Positions 8,845 through 17,367 of a DNA stretch of 42,474 nucleotides are shown here, in pieces. Below the pieces are notes generated by a model, which searched no databases, was not told the DNA's origin, and saw nothing but the letters and a program-made list of their open reading frames with translations. The position numbers and the translations under genes are program-made. Position 1 is the stretch's first letter, and the number at the start of each line of letters is the position of its first letter. Location: the NCBI RefSeq assembly GCF_049723235.1, contig NZ_JBNARB010000020.1:1-42474 (forward strand), written 5' to 3'. The stretch comes from Thermovenabulum sp049723235 (GTDB taxonomy: Bacteria; Bacillota; Thermosediminibacteria; Thermosediminibacterales; Thermosediminibacteraceae).

Positions 8845-9749
8845 ATCTGGAAGTAAAAATAGGAGATATAAACTTCAAAAACCCTGTTATGAACGCTTCG
8901 GGCACCTTTGATTTTTTCGAGTATATGGATTTTTTTAATGTAAATGAAATGGGAGCCTTTATTCATAAGAGCATCACTTTAAAAGAACGAAAAGGAAATC
9001 CACCCCCGAGAATTGCTGAAGTATTAGGTGGTATGATAAATTCTATTGGAATTCAAAATGAAGGTGTTGATAAGTTTTCGAGCTTCTGGCAAGAAAATAA
9101 AGATTTTATAAAAACAAATTTTATTGTCAGTATCGCCGGTACCTCCTATGCTGAATATGAAGAAATTGTAGAGAAATTGGAAAGCAATAGTTTCTTTTCT
9201 GGCTATGAAATAAATATATCCTGTCCCAATATAGAAAAAGGTGGAAGATCTTTCGGACAAAGCCCCAAAGATACTTATGAAGTTGTTAAAAGAATAAAAA
9301 ATAAAACCAGGAAAACCGTAATAGTTAAATTAAGCCCTTTTGTAACGGATATTACGGAAATAGCAAAAAAGTCAAAAGAAGCGGGAGCCGATGCCATTAC
9401 AGTTGCCAATACAATTCCTGCTATTAAAATAAATTTAAAGACCAAAAAACCGTCGTTAGGAAATATTATCGGAGGTTTATCTGGACCCGTAACCAAGCCG
9501 ATTATTATGAAGCTAATTTATGAAATAATAAAAAAGAATATCAAAATTCCAATTATAGCCTGCGGAGGAATAACAAATACCGAAGATGCTTTGGAATATT
9601 TAGCCTTAGGTGCAAGTGCTGTTCAAATTGGTACTGCAAATTTTATTAACCCCCTTGTAATTAAAGAAGTAATAGAAGGATTAGAAACATACTTGTTACA
9701 ACAAAAAATCTATGACATAATGGAATTTATTGGAATATTAAAAATTTAA
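8790..9749 (+). CDS. pyrD: Dihydroorotate dehydrogenase B, catalytic subunit
   Basis: FMN enzyme that oxidises dihydroorotate to orotate and works as a heterotetramer with PyrK. It shows NPVMNASGTF near the N terminus, the catalytic cysteine in NISCPN (Cys145 from this start), and the C-terminal FMN phosphate motifs CGGI and GASAVQIGTA. The Cys base marks class 1B, consistent with pyrK in the operon. Start choice: TTG at 8790 is nine bases after GAGGAGGA (8773-8780); TTG at 8781 directly abuts that site and is less likely. It overlaps pyrE by 55 nt. Confidence 0.92.
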   Translation: MQKRNSICKTREPGIKKINLEVKIGDINFKNPVMNASGTFDFFEYMDFFNVNEMGAFIHKSITLKERKGNPPPRIAEVLGGMINSIGIQNEGVDKFSSFWQENKDFIKTNFIVSIAGTSYAEYEEIVEKLESNSFFSGYEINISCPNIEKGGRSFGQSPKDTYEVVKRIKNKTRKTVIVKLSPFVTDITEIAKKSKEAGADAITVANTIPAIKINLKTKKPSLGNIIGGLSGPVTKPIIMKLIYEIIKKNIKIPIIACGGITNTEDALEYLALGASAVQIGTANFINPLVIKEVIEGLETYLLQQKIYDIMEFIGILKI

Positions 9750-9818
9750 CACATTTATTGAATAAAATTCATGCATAACAGAAGGATTTTAAAAATAAAT
9801 GTAGAATAAATAATAAAA

Positions 9819-9866
9819 ATCCAAAATGCACTGTAACTCTTTAAAAAGTTACCACGCATTTTGGAT
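9819..9866 (+). other. Long hairpin between pyrD and the DUF3870 gene
   Basis: ATCCAAAATGC (9819-9829) pairs perfectly with GCATTTTGGAT (9856-9866), and inside it GTAACT (9833-9838) pairs with AGTTAC (9847-9852), separated by a 3x3 internal loop. There is no T run after it, so it is not a standard terminator. It lies just ahead of the ribosome binding site of the next gene and could be a processing or stability element. The rest of the 138-bp gap shows nothing clear. Confidence 0.6.
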
Positions 9867-9887
9867 CAAACAGGCAGGAAGTTTATT

Positions 9888-10232
9888 ATGATTTATCCAA
9901 AAAATACAATTTATATAGTAGGAAATTCTAAATCTCAACAAAATAATCCTATTACGCATATCTATAATGTTTTTTTCATAGGATTTGTGGTAGATAAAAG
10001 TACAGGACTTATTTTAGACGTCGATGCATCATTCATATTACAAAGTTCTATCAATTTTATTAAATCCCTTTTTGTAGGAAGAAGTATGGACGAAGATATA
10101 AATTCAATTATAGAAGAAATTGAAGCAAGATACTTTGGTTCTTCTCAAAAAGCCATAATTGTAGCTTTTAAGGACGCTCATAAAAAATATCATCAAATTA
10201 AAAACGGGAAAAAGAATATTGAAGAAATTTAA
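9888..10232 (+). CDS. DUF3870 domain protein
   Basis: A 114-aa soluble protein of unknown function that I recognise as DUF3870 by its pattern: YIVGNSK near the N terminus, NNPITHIY, a VVD..TG..LDVDAS segment, FVGRSM, and the C-terminal RYFGSSQKAIIVAFKDAHKKYH. Such proteins are found in Clostridia, often beside catabolic genes. The start ATG at 9888 has AGGAAG upstream; a longer frame from 9861 begins inside the preceding hairpin and is rejected. It follows the pyr operon by 138 nt and is closed by a terminator, so it may be read from the pyr promoter or from a weak one of its own. Confidence 0.75.
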   Translation: MIYPKNTIYIVGNSKSQQNNPITHIYNVFFIGFVVDKSTGLILDVDASFILQSSINFIKSLFVGRSMDEDINSIIEEIEARYFGSSQKAIIVAFKDAHKKYHQIKNGKKNIEEI

Positions 10233-10263
10233 GGCTGCTTTATTACCTAATACTTCGGTAATA

Positions 10264-10313
10264 AAATCCAGCCAATACGTTTTCAATGCGTATTTGGCTG
10301 GATTTATTTTTTT
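10264..10313 (+). terminator. Intrinsic terminator after the DUF3870 gene
   Basis: AAATCCAGCCAATACG (10264-10279) pairs with CGTATTTGGCTGGATTT (10289-10305) with a single bulged base, followed by a run of T to 10313. The T run is directly joined to GGAGGTG (10314-10320), the ribosome binding site of the epimerase gene. Confidence 0.85.
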
Positions 10314-10317
10314 GGAG

Positions 10318-11397
10318 GTGGTTAAAACGAAAATTGTTGACATTAAGATAGGAACTATAAAAGCGTCTTTAAAAAAGCCCTTTATTACTTCTCTCAGGAA
10401 AGCTATAGAAATTGAAGATGTAGTGGTCAAAATAATAACCAGCGAAGGAATAGAAGGATATGGCGAAGCCGCACCTATTCCTGCAATTACCGGAGAAACA
10501 AAAGGCTCGATTATTGAAGCTATAGAAAAATTTATTAAACCCGCAATAATAGAAATGAATATTGAAGAATTTGAAGAAATAGTAAAAAGAATAAATAGTT
10601 CAATTTTACATAATACCAGCGCAAAAGCTGCGTGTGATATTGCTCTGTACGATATAATTTCAAAATTTTATAAAATTCCTTTGTATGAATTTCTCGGAGG
10701 TGCAAAAAAAGTTTTAGAATCTGATATTACTATAAGCCTGAATGAATTAGAACAAATGGTTCTTGATTCCATCCAAGCTGTTAACCAGGGGTTTAATACT
10801 TTAAAAATCAAAGTAGGAGGTGATTATAAAAAGGATATTCTAAAGATAAAAGCCATAAGGGAAGCTGTTGGAGAAAAAATAAAATTAAGAGTAGACGCAA
10901 ATCAAGGATGGAACCCAAAAGAAGCAATAATAGCCGCTAACGAAATTGCAAAATACGATATTGAGCTTTTGGAACAGCCTGTTAAGGCGTATGATTTAGA
11001 AGGCTTAAGAGAAGTAACGAAAAACTCGCCTATTCCGGTAATGGCTGATGAAAGTATTTTTTCTCCTTATGATGCTTTTAAAATCATTTCAATGAAAGCT
11101 GCCGACATAATAAATATTAAACTAATGAAATGTGGTGGAATATATAATGCTTTACTAATAAATTCCTTAGCTGAGTCTGCTGGGATCGAGTGTATGATAG
11201 GAAGTATGATGGAAGGGACAATTTCAGTTACAGCTGCTGCACATTTGGCTTTTGCAAAATCAAATATTACGCGATGCGATTTGGATGCTCCTTTTCTCCT
11301 CAATAACAATCCCGTGAAAGGAGGTATTTCATATAAGGGGCCTGAAATAATATTCCCTAAATATTCAGGTCTTGGCATAGAAAATATAGAAATATAA
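10318..11397 (+). CDS. L-Ala-D/L-Glu (dipeptide) epimerase, enolase superfamily
   Basis: Predicted to epimerise L-Ala-D-Glu from peptidoglycan to L-Ala-L-Glu so that it can be degraded. The MR/MLE barrel residues are all visible: KIK (163-165), metal ligands Asp193 (VDANQ), Glu219 (LLEQP) and Asp244 (ADES), and the second base in NIKLMKCGG (Lys268). It matches YkfB/AEE by length (about 359 aa) and by neighbours, a dipeptide importer and an NlpC/P60 peptidase as in the Bacillus ykf-dpp locus. The start is uncertain: GTG at 10318 overlaps the only ribosome binding site, while well-spaced codons (ACG 10327, ATT 10333) are non-standard. Confidence 0.85.
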   Translation: MVKTKIVDIKIGTIKASLKKPFITSLRKAIEIEDVVVKIITSEGIEGYGEAAPIPAITGETKGSIIEAIEKFIKPAIIEMNIEEFEEIVKRINSSILHNTSAKAACDIALYDIISKFYKIPLYEFLGGAKKVLESDITISLNELEQMVLDSIQAVNQGFNTLKIKVGGDYKKDILKIKAIREAVGEKIKLRVDANQGWNPKEAIIAANEIAKYDIELLEQPVKAYDLEGLREVTKNSPIPVMADESIFSPYDAFKIISMKAADIINIKLMKCGGIYNALLINSLAESAGIECMIGSMMEGTISVTAAAHLAFAKSNITRCDLDAPFLLNNNPVKGGISYKGPEIIFPKYSGLGIENIEI

Positions 11398-11485
11398 TAA
11401 ATTTATATGAGCTACAGTAACAAACTTAGAAAAAGAATATTCTTACAACATGAATTATATATTTTTCCGAAAAACAATTTTTAAA

Positions 11486-11514
11486 TTACACTAAAATATT
11501 TTTTCAACTATAAT
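11486..11514 (+). promoter_or_regulatory. Probable promoter of the dipeptide importer operon
   Basis: A perfect -10 TATAAT (11509-11514) lies 17 bp after a weak -35 TTACAC (11486-11491), in the 199-bp gap before the binding-protein gene. No terminator is seen after the epimerase gene, so transcripts from upstream may also enter the operon. Confidence 0.5.
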
Positions 11515-11596
11515 AAAATTAATCTATGGAGGTGAAAACAACTTTAAAAACTCGCCTTAGAATAACCCAGAATAAATTAATAGGGGGGTCTTATTT

Positions 11597-13195
11597 ATGA
11601 AAAAGAAATTTTTTGCTGTTATCTTAATTGCTGCAATTGCAATTAGCCTTTTTGCCGGATGCGGTACAAAAAATCAAGCGCAACAGCCTTCACAGCAGCA
11701 AACTCAAAATACTGCCCAGGTTTTAAATGATTATTTTACCGATGATCCAAATGGTTTTGACGTTCAGGAAAGTACGACCCTGTCTATGTATACTATGGCA
11801 AGGCTCTTATATAGCACATTAGTAAGGTACAAAGGAGAAACTTTAGAACTTGAACCAGAGCTTTTAGCAAAAATGCCCGAAATATCTGAAAATGGTAAAG
11901 TTTATACTTTTGAACTCAAAAAAGGAATAAAATTTCATGATGGGCAAACTGAATTAAAATCCGATGACGTGAAATTCACAATCGAGCGTATGCTTGATCC
12001 TAACGGTAAAGGTGCAAGCACATGGCTTTTCGAACCGATTCTCGGCGCAAAGGCTTTCATGGAAGGAAAATCGAATTCCCTTGAGGGCTTCAAAAAAATA
12101 GATGATTATAAGTTCCAAATAATATTGGAAAAACCTTATGCTCCTTTCATACAGAATTTTGCAGTTCCCTCCGCATCTATATACTCGGAAAAACTTGTTA
12201 AAGCTGGTGGCGATAATTGGAAATTCAACCCAATGGGAACAGGGCCCTTCAAATTGAAGAAATACGTACCAAACACCGAAATCGTTTTAGAGAAAAACCC
12301 CGATTACTTTGAGCCTGGATTGCCAAAACTTGATGAGATCCGTTTCAGGATAATTCCTGACGATACTACAGCAGTTATGGAATTTGAAAATGGTACCCTT
12401 GACGTGGCTACAATTCCTATAACTGAATATCAGAGGATTAAGGATTCAGGAAAATACAATGTTTTAGAAAGTGTAGCGTTAAATACATATTATTTCTTAA
12501 TGAACGTCAGCGATCCAAAATGGTCTGATGTACGCATAAGAAAAGCTATGGCTATGGCTATTGACAAGAAAAAATTAGTAGAAACCCTATATGGCCCACG
12601 GGGAACAGTGGCAAAAGCCTTTGTAACACCTGGAATCCCGGGAGCATACGAATTAGGTCAGGGTCCAGCCTATGATTATAACCCTGATGAGGCGAAAAAA
12701 TTGGTGAAAGAATTAGGCGGAAATGTAAAAGTTGAAGCTTGGCAAAGAGGTGGAGACAGGTTAACAGACGCTAATATTGCCATTCAGGCAATGGCAAAAG
12801 AAGTAGGTATTGATCTTGATATCAAAATAGTAGAAAGGGCTGCTTTCGGAGACGCGAGGAGTAAGGGTAAAATTCCTGCAAACTATGGCAACTGGTGGGC
12901 AGATATCCCTGATCCCGATAACTATTTATATACATTCTTTGCAAAGACCAATCAAATGTCTTCAGGTTACAACAATAAAAAAGTTCAAGAAATGTTAGAA
13001 CAGGCTCGTGCAGAAACTGATACTGTAAAACGAAATGAACTTTACAGAAAAATTGAGGATACAATCGTTAAAGAAGATGTGGCTGTCATCCCCTTATTCC
13101 ATATAAAGAGTTTGCTTGCAACACAGAAAAATGTGAAGGGGATATTTATTCATCCTACCGGCGTAACGGTATACATTAATGCATACAAAGAATAA
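11597..13195 (+). CDS. Dipeptide/oligopeptide ABC transporter substrate-binding lipoprotein
   Basis: Extracellular receptor of the importer encoded just downstream. The 532-aa protein starts with a lipoprotein signal (MKKKFF..., hydrophobic stretch, lipobox LFAGC with Cys22), a Gln-rich linker, then a family 5 extracellular solute-binding fold (typical segments: YTFELKKGIKFHDG, GTGPFKL, VRIRKAMAMAIDK). AGGGGGG precedes the ATG. Placement with an epimerase and an NlpC/P60 enzyme suggests that it binds murein-derived di- or tripeptides; this is inference. A hairpin separates it from the permease genes, a common way to make more binding protein than channel. Confidence 0.92.
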   Translation: MKKKFFAVILIAAIAISLFAGCGTKNQAQQPSQQQTQNTAQVLNDYFTDDPNGFDVQESTTLSMYTMARLLYSTLVRYKGETLELEPELLAKMPEISENGKVYTFELKKGIKFHDGQTELKSDDVKFTIERMLDPNGKGASTWLFEPILGAKAFMEGKSNSLEGFKKIDDYKFQIILEKPYAPFIQNFAVPSASIYSEKLVKAGGDNWKFNPMGTGPFKLKKYVPNTEIVLEKNPDYFEPGLPKLDEIRFRIIPDDTTAVMEFENGTLDVATIPITEYQRIKDSGKYNVLESVALNTYYFLMNVSDPKWSDVRIRKAMAMAIDKKKLVETLYGPRGTVAKAFVTPGIPGAYELGQGPAYDYNPDEAKKLVKELGGNVKVEAWQRGGDRLTDANIAIQAMAKEVGIDLDIKIVERAAFGDARSKGKIPANYGNWWADIPDPDNYLYTFFAKTNQMSSGYNNKKVQEMLEQARAETDTVKRNELYRKIEDTIVKEDVAVIPLFHIKSLLATQKNVKGIFIHPTGVTVYINAYKE

Positions 13196-13242
13196 TTTAT
13201 TTATAGTTTAATTTTCCTTTTTTACTTAGAGAAATCTTAATA

Positions 13243-13273
13243 GGAGAGATGCACTTACTTTGTGCATCTCTCC
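13243..13273 (+). other. Perfect hairpin between binding-protein and permease genes
   Basis: GGAGAGATGCAC (13243-13254) and GTGCATCTCTCC (13262-13273) form a 12-bp perfect stem with a 7-nt loop. Only a weak T-rich stretch follows. In transporter operons such a hairpin typically protects the upstream mRNA or causes partial termination, giving an excess of binding protein. Confidence 0.75.
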
Positions 13274-13299
13274 ACGTTTACTTCTTGGAGGTGTAACGT

Positions 13300-14220
13300 T
13301 TGTTAGAATATATTTTTAGAAGGTTGCTTTTTTCTATTCCCGTATTAATAGGGGTATCGTTAATAACGTTTATCTTGCTCAATGTGGTTCCAGGAGATCC
13401 GGTAGTAGAAATGCTCGGTAAACACGCAGATCCGCAAACTGTACAAAAAATAAGGCAACAATTGGGTTTAAACGATCCACTATATATTCAGTACTTCAGG
13501 TTTTTGTTTAATGCAGTAAGAGGCGATTTAGGAAGGTCTTTTAAGACAGGTCAACCTGTAACAAAAATGATTTTGGAAACCTTCCCAACCACTTTAAAGC
13601 TTGCACTTTCATCAGCTTTTGTAGCAATAATAATAGGTCTTACTGTTGGAATAATTTCAGCTGTTAAACAGTATTCTTTTTTTGATCATTTCTCCATGCT
13701 TATAGCATTAGCGGGAATTAGCGCACCAATTTTTTGGGTAGCTGTTATTGCACAAATATATTTTGGGCTATATTTGGGATGGCTACCAATTTCAGGATAT
13801 TCTTCAATAAAGCACATGATTTTGCCAGCAGTTGTTTTGGGTATTAGATTTGCTGCTTCCATTGCAAGATATACCAGGAGTATGATGCTTGATGTAATAA
13901 GACAGGATTATATAAGAACTGCCCGTGCTAAAGGTTTAGCTGAAAAAACGGTAATTTTTGTCCATGCGCTAAAAAATGCTCTAATTCCGGTGGTTACTAT
14001 AATTGGAATGCAAATAAGCGGGCTATTAACCGGCTCCATATTAACGGAAACGATATTTGCCATACCAGGGATAGGAAGACTTTCTGTATGGGCTTTATCT
14101 AATAGGGATTTTCCTCTCGTTCAGGGGACGGTTCTTTTTACAGCAGTAATTTTTGTCATAGGAAATTTAATAGTAGATCTTTCCTATGCCTATTTAGATC
14201 CAAGAGTCAGGCTACAGTAA
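13300..14220 (+). CDS. dppB: Dipeptide ABC transporter permease (DppB type)
   Basis: First membrane subunit of the importer. The 306-aa protein has the DppB/OppB N-terminal signature (YIFRRLLFSIPVLIGVSLITF, LNVVPGDP), about six membrane segments, and the EAA coupling loop RQDYIRTARAKGL that contacts the ATPases. It starts at TTG with GGAGGTG (13290s) upstream. It is followed by dppC after 13 nt. Confidence 0.93.
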   Translation: MLEYIFRRLLFSIPVLIGVSLITFILLNVVPGDPVVEMLGKHADPQTVQKIRQQLGLNDPLYIQYFRFLFNAVRGDLGRSFKTGQPVTKMILETFPTTLKLALSSAFVAIIIGLTVGIISAVKQYSFFDHFSMLIALAGISAPIFWVAVIAQIYFGLYLGWLPISGYSSIKHMILPAVVLGIRFAASIARYTRSMMLDVIRQDYIRTARAKGLAEKTVIFVHALKNALIPVVTIIGMQISGLLTGSILTETIFAIPGIGRLSVWALSNRDFPLVQGTVLFTAVIFVIGNLIVDLSYAYLDPRVRLQ

Positions 14221-14233
14221 GGGGGCATCAAGA

Positions 14234-15109
14234 GTGGCTGAAAATTTTTCCTTTTGGCAAGATGCATTTAAGAGGTTAAAACGAAACCGTCCTGCAATGA
14301 TTGGACTTGTTATAATTATTTTATTTACCCTTCTTGCTATTTTATCTCCGGTGCTTTCACCAGCCGACCCGATAAAACAAGACCTTTCAAATAGATTAAA
14401 ACCCCCGGGGTCCCCATCAAATATTTGTAAAAACGGTATTTATATCCTTGGTTCAGATGAATTTGGAAGAGATATATTATCAAGGATTTTATATGGTGCA
14501 CGAATTTCTTTAAGTGTCGGCATTATCTCTCAAATATTAGTGACAATCGTCGGAGTAACCATGGGGTCATTAGCAGGTTATTACGGTGGGAAAATCGATA
14601 TGTTGATTATGAGGCTTGCCGATATTCTATTTGCATTTCCTGACCTTTTGTTTTATATAGGAGTAATGTTTGCTTTAGGTCCGAGTATCTATAATGTTTT
14701 TGTAGCATTAGCATTGATAGGATGGGCAGGAATGGCTCGTTTAGTAAGAAGTCAGGTAATTTCCTTAAGGGAGATGGAATATATTGAAGCTGCCAAAGCT
14801 CAAGGTTTATCTGATTTAAGAATAATATTGAAACATATTCTCCCCAATTGTGTAGGACCGATAATTGTCTCTATTACAATGGGAATTCCGGGAGCAATTT
14901 TAGCTGAGGCTTCACTTTCCTTTTTAGGATTGGGTGTTCAGCCGCCTACACCAAGTTGGGGAAACATGATTTACGCCGCAAGGGCTTATATGAGAACAAA
15001 CCCAATGTATTCGGTATGGCCAGGTCTTGCAATAATGATTATGGTATTTTCTTTTAATCTTTTAGGTGACGGTTTGAGGGATGCCTTTGATCCTAAATTA
15101 AAAAGATAA
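14234..15109 (+). CDS. dppC: Dipeptide ABC transporter permease (DppC type)
   Basis: Second membrane subunit. The 291-aa protein has the N-terminal OppC-like segment (WQDAFKRLKRNRPAMIGLVIIILF), the GSDEFGRDILSRILYGARISL motif of DppC/OppC proteins, and the EAA loop REMEYIEAAKAQGLSD. The GTG start at 14234 has AAGGGGG upstream. It lies between dppB and the NlpC/P60 gene on one transcript. Confidence 0.93.
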   Translation: MAENFSFWQDAFKRLKRNRPAMIGLVIIILFTLLAILSPVLSPADPIKQDLSNRLKPPGSPSNICKNGIYILGSDEFGRDILSRILYGARISLSVGIISQILVTIVGVTMGSLAGYYGGKIDMLIMRLADILFAFPDLLFYIGVMFALGPSIYNVFVALALIGWAGMARLVRSQVISLREMEYIEAAKAQGLSDLRIILKHILPNCVGPIIVSITMGIPGAILAEASLSFLGLGVQPPTPSWGNMIYAARAYMRTNPMYSVWPGLAIMIMVFSFNLLGDGLRDAFDPKLKR

Positions 15110-15134
15110 AATTACTTATAATGAGGGGTTTAAA

Positions 15135-16352
15135 ATGAATGTTAATAATATCAACAAATTGTTTTTAATAATATTACTTTTTTGTCTTTTAATATCTTTA
15201 GGAGGGTGTAACAAAAATATGAAATATGACAATACCTTACCTGCTTTTAGCAGCGAAAAACTTTCAGAACTCACTATTCAAACAAAAAAGGAAGTTTTAA
15301 ATAAAATTGGGCTTACCGAAAGAGAAATAATATTAGATATAAGTGTAAGTTTAGATAAAAAAAATAACCTGCTTTTTGCAGGTAAAACTTCTGATAGTAA
15401 TTTAAAAGAGTTGTATATTAAATCATTTTTTAAATTTATAGGAGAGGAAAACTCAAAATACGTTGACAATATAACCATACTTCCAGATAAATCTCTTAAT
15501 GATGAGATTTTTGCCGTAGTAAAATATCCGGTAGTAAATTTAGGAAGCGCTCCAAATAAGGCTTTTGGTGATGACGTGGTAACCCAGGCTAAAATGGGCG
15601 ATATTTTAAAAATATTTGAAATGAAAGAAAATTGGTATTTTGTTCAAATGGAAGATAATTATTTAGGATGGATAGATGGGAATTATATATGGAGATGCAA
15701 TAGGGATTCTCTTGAAAATTATAAAAAAAGTAAATTCGTATTTGTAAAAGCTAAAATGACTGATGCTTTAGGAAAAGATTTAAAACCTCTCTTTGATAAA
15801 AAATTGGTTCAGGGGACAGTAATACCTTATATTGCTGAAGAGGGAAATAAGATTTCCGCAATAATTCCCGGAGGGCAAAAGGTTTATTTAAATAAAGAAG
15901 ATGTAATAGTAATAAAATCCCGTGAAGAAGTATTTAATACTAAAAAGGATGCAGAAAGTATAATAAAAACTGCAAAGCAATATTTAAACCTTCCTTACCT
16001 TTGGGGAGGAACTACTGCTTATGGTTTTGATTGTTCCGGTCTTACACAATTTGCTTTTAAAATGAACGGTTATAATTTAAGAAGAGATGCTGATATGCAG
16101 TTTGAACAAGGTATAGCAATAAAAGATAAAAAGGATTTAAAACCGGGAGATTTAGTATTTTTCCAGACCTATAAAGAAGGTCCTTCTCACGTTGGAATAT
16201 ACATTGGCAATAATAAATTTATACATGCAGGCAGCAAATCCGGTATTTCAATTAACAGTTTTAATAAAAATGATCCCGACTACTCGGAATACCTGGATAA
16301 AAGATTTATTGGAGCTCGTCGAATTCTTCCGCAAAATCTTAAGGAGGATTAA
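15135..16352 (+). CDS. NlpC/P60 lipoprotein, probable gamma-D-glutamyl dipeptidyl-peptidase (YkfC-like)
   Basis: Predicted to cut murein stem peptides outside the cell. The 405-aa protein has a lipobox LGGC (Cys25), SH3-like domains in the middle (about 130-260, with WYFVQMEDNYLGWIDG), and a C-terminal NlpC/P60 domain with catalytic Cys300 (GFDCSG), His352 (SHVGIYIG) and His364 (FIHAG). It sits inside the dipeptide importer operon, between permease and ATPase genes, as ykfC does near dpp genes in Bacillus. The job proposed is release of Ala-Glu or related dipeptides for the importer and epimerase. Confidence 0.87.
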   Translation: MNVNNINKLFLIILLFCLLISLGGCNKNMKYDNTLPAFSSEKLSELTIQTKKEVLNKIGLTEREIILDISVSLDKKNNLLFAGKTSDSNLKELYIKSFFKFIGEENSKYVDNITILPDKSLNDEIFAVVKYPVVNLGSAPNKAFGDDVVTQAKMGDILKIFEMKENWYFVQMEDNYLGWIDGNYIWRCNRDSLENYKKSKFVFVKAKMTDALGKDLKPLFDKKLVQGTVIPYIAEEGNKISAIIPGGQKVYLNKEDVIVIKSREEVFNTKKDAESIIKTAKQYLNLPYLWGGTTAYGFDCSGLTQFAFKMNGYNLRRDADMQFEQGIAIKDKKDLKPGDLVFFQTYKEGPSHVGIYIGNNKFIHAGSKSGISINSFNKNDPDYSEYLDKRFIGARRILPQNLKED

Positions 16353-16353
16353 A

Positions 16354-17367
16354 ATGGAAAATAAAAAGTTGCTTGAAATAGAAAATCTTACCGTTAACTT
16401 TTCTACTGAAGAAGGGATTATAACTGCTGTAGATAATGTGAGCTTTTTTATCAATAGGGGCGAAACTTTGTGTTTAGTAGGTGAGTCGGGCTGTGGAAAA
16501 TCCGTAACATCATTATCTATAATGCGGCTTTTGCCTTCTCCGCCTGCAAAAATCTCCCCCGGAAAAATAACCTTCGAAAATGAAGATTTACTTAAAAAAT
16601 CCGAGGTGGAAATGAGAAAAATCAGAGGAAATAAAATTTCTATGATTTTTCAAGAACCAATGACTTCTTTAAACCCCGTTTTTACGATTGGGAAACAGAT
16701 TTCAGAAGCTATAATTATCCATCAGAAAGTATCGGAAGAAATAGCAAGAGAAAAAACAATTGAAATGCTTAAACTGGTAGGCATACCAAATCCCGAAAAG
16801 CGTTATAATGAATATCCTCATCAGATGTCTGGGGGTATGAGGCAAAGAGTAATGATTGCAATGGCATTATCCTGTAATCCTAAACTTTTAATTGCCGATG
16901 AACCGACTACCGCTCTTGATGTAACCATTCAAGCTCAAATATTGGAATTAATTTATCAATTAAAAGAGAAAATTGGTATGAGCGTTCTTTTGATAACCCA
17001 CGACCTTGGAGTTGTAGCTGAAATGGCTGAAAGGGTAATTGTGATGTATGCCGGACAGATTGTAGAAGAAGCAAAAGTAGAAGATTTATTTGAAAACCCA
17101 CTGCATCCGTATACTAAAGGACTTTTGAAATCTATCCCGCGCCTTGATTCAAAAAAAGGTAAGCTTCACGTAATAGAAGGCACAGTACCAAATCCTCTTA
17201 ATTTTCCAACAGGATGCCGCTTTAACCCACGATGCCCCGAAGCTAAAAATATATGTAGACAAAAATCTCCAAATCTGGTTTCCATAGGTGAGGGAAGAAA
17301 GGTAAGATGTTTTCTTATAGATACAACTCTTGAATCCTCTTTGGAGGTGAAAATTGGTGCACGATAA
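16354..17367 (+). CDS. dppD: Dipeptide ABC transporter ATPase (DppD type)
   Basis: One of the two nucleotide-binding subunits. The 337-aa protein has Walker A GESGCGKS (43-50), the signature MSGGMRQR, Walker B LLIADEPTTALD, the H-loop THDLG, and the C-terminal oligopeptide-transporter extension with Cys-rich GCRFNPRCPEAKNIC. The ATG at 16354 follows AAGGAGG; an upstream in-frame start lies inside the NlpC gene and is rejected. It overlaps dppF by 14 nt. Confidence 0.94.
   Translation: MENKKLLEIENLTVNFSTEEGIITAVDNVSFFINRGETLCLVGESGCGKSVTSLSIMRLLPSPPAKISPGKITFENEDLLKKSEVEMRKIRGNKISMIFQEPMTSLNPVFTIGKQISEAIIIHQKVSEEIAREKTIEMLKLVGIPNPEKRYNEYPHQMSGGMRQRVMIAMALSCNPKLLIADEPTTALDVTIQAQILELIYQLKEKIGMSVLLITHDLGVVAEMAERVIVMYAGQIVEEAKVEDLFENPLHPYTKGLLKSIPRLDSKKGKLHVIEGTVPNPLNFPTGCRFNPRCPEAKNICRQKSPNLVSIGEGRKVRCFLIDTTLESSLEVKIGAR

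Noticed and set aside
11526..11600. A 24-codon open frame (ATG at 11526 to TGA overlapping the binding-protein start) with GGAGGTG inside its first codons.
   Set aside because: No ribosome binding site lies before its ATG and the peptide has no recognisable feature; an unused GGAGGTG is not enough to call a leader peptide.
16192..16353. Longer N terminus of dppD from 16192.
   Set aside because: It lies inside the NlpC/P60 coding sequence and has no site; AAGGAGG precedes 16354.
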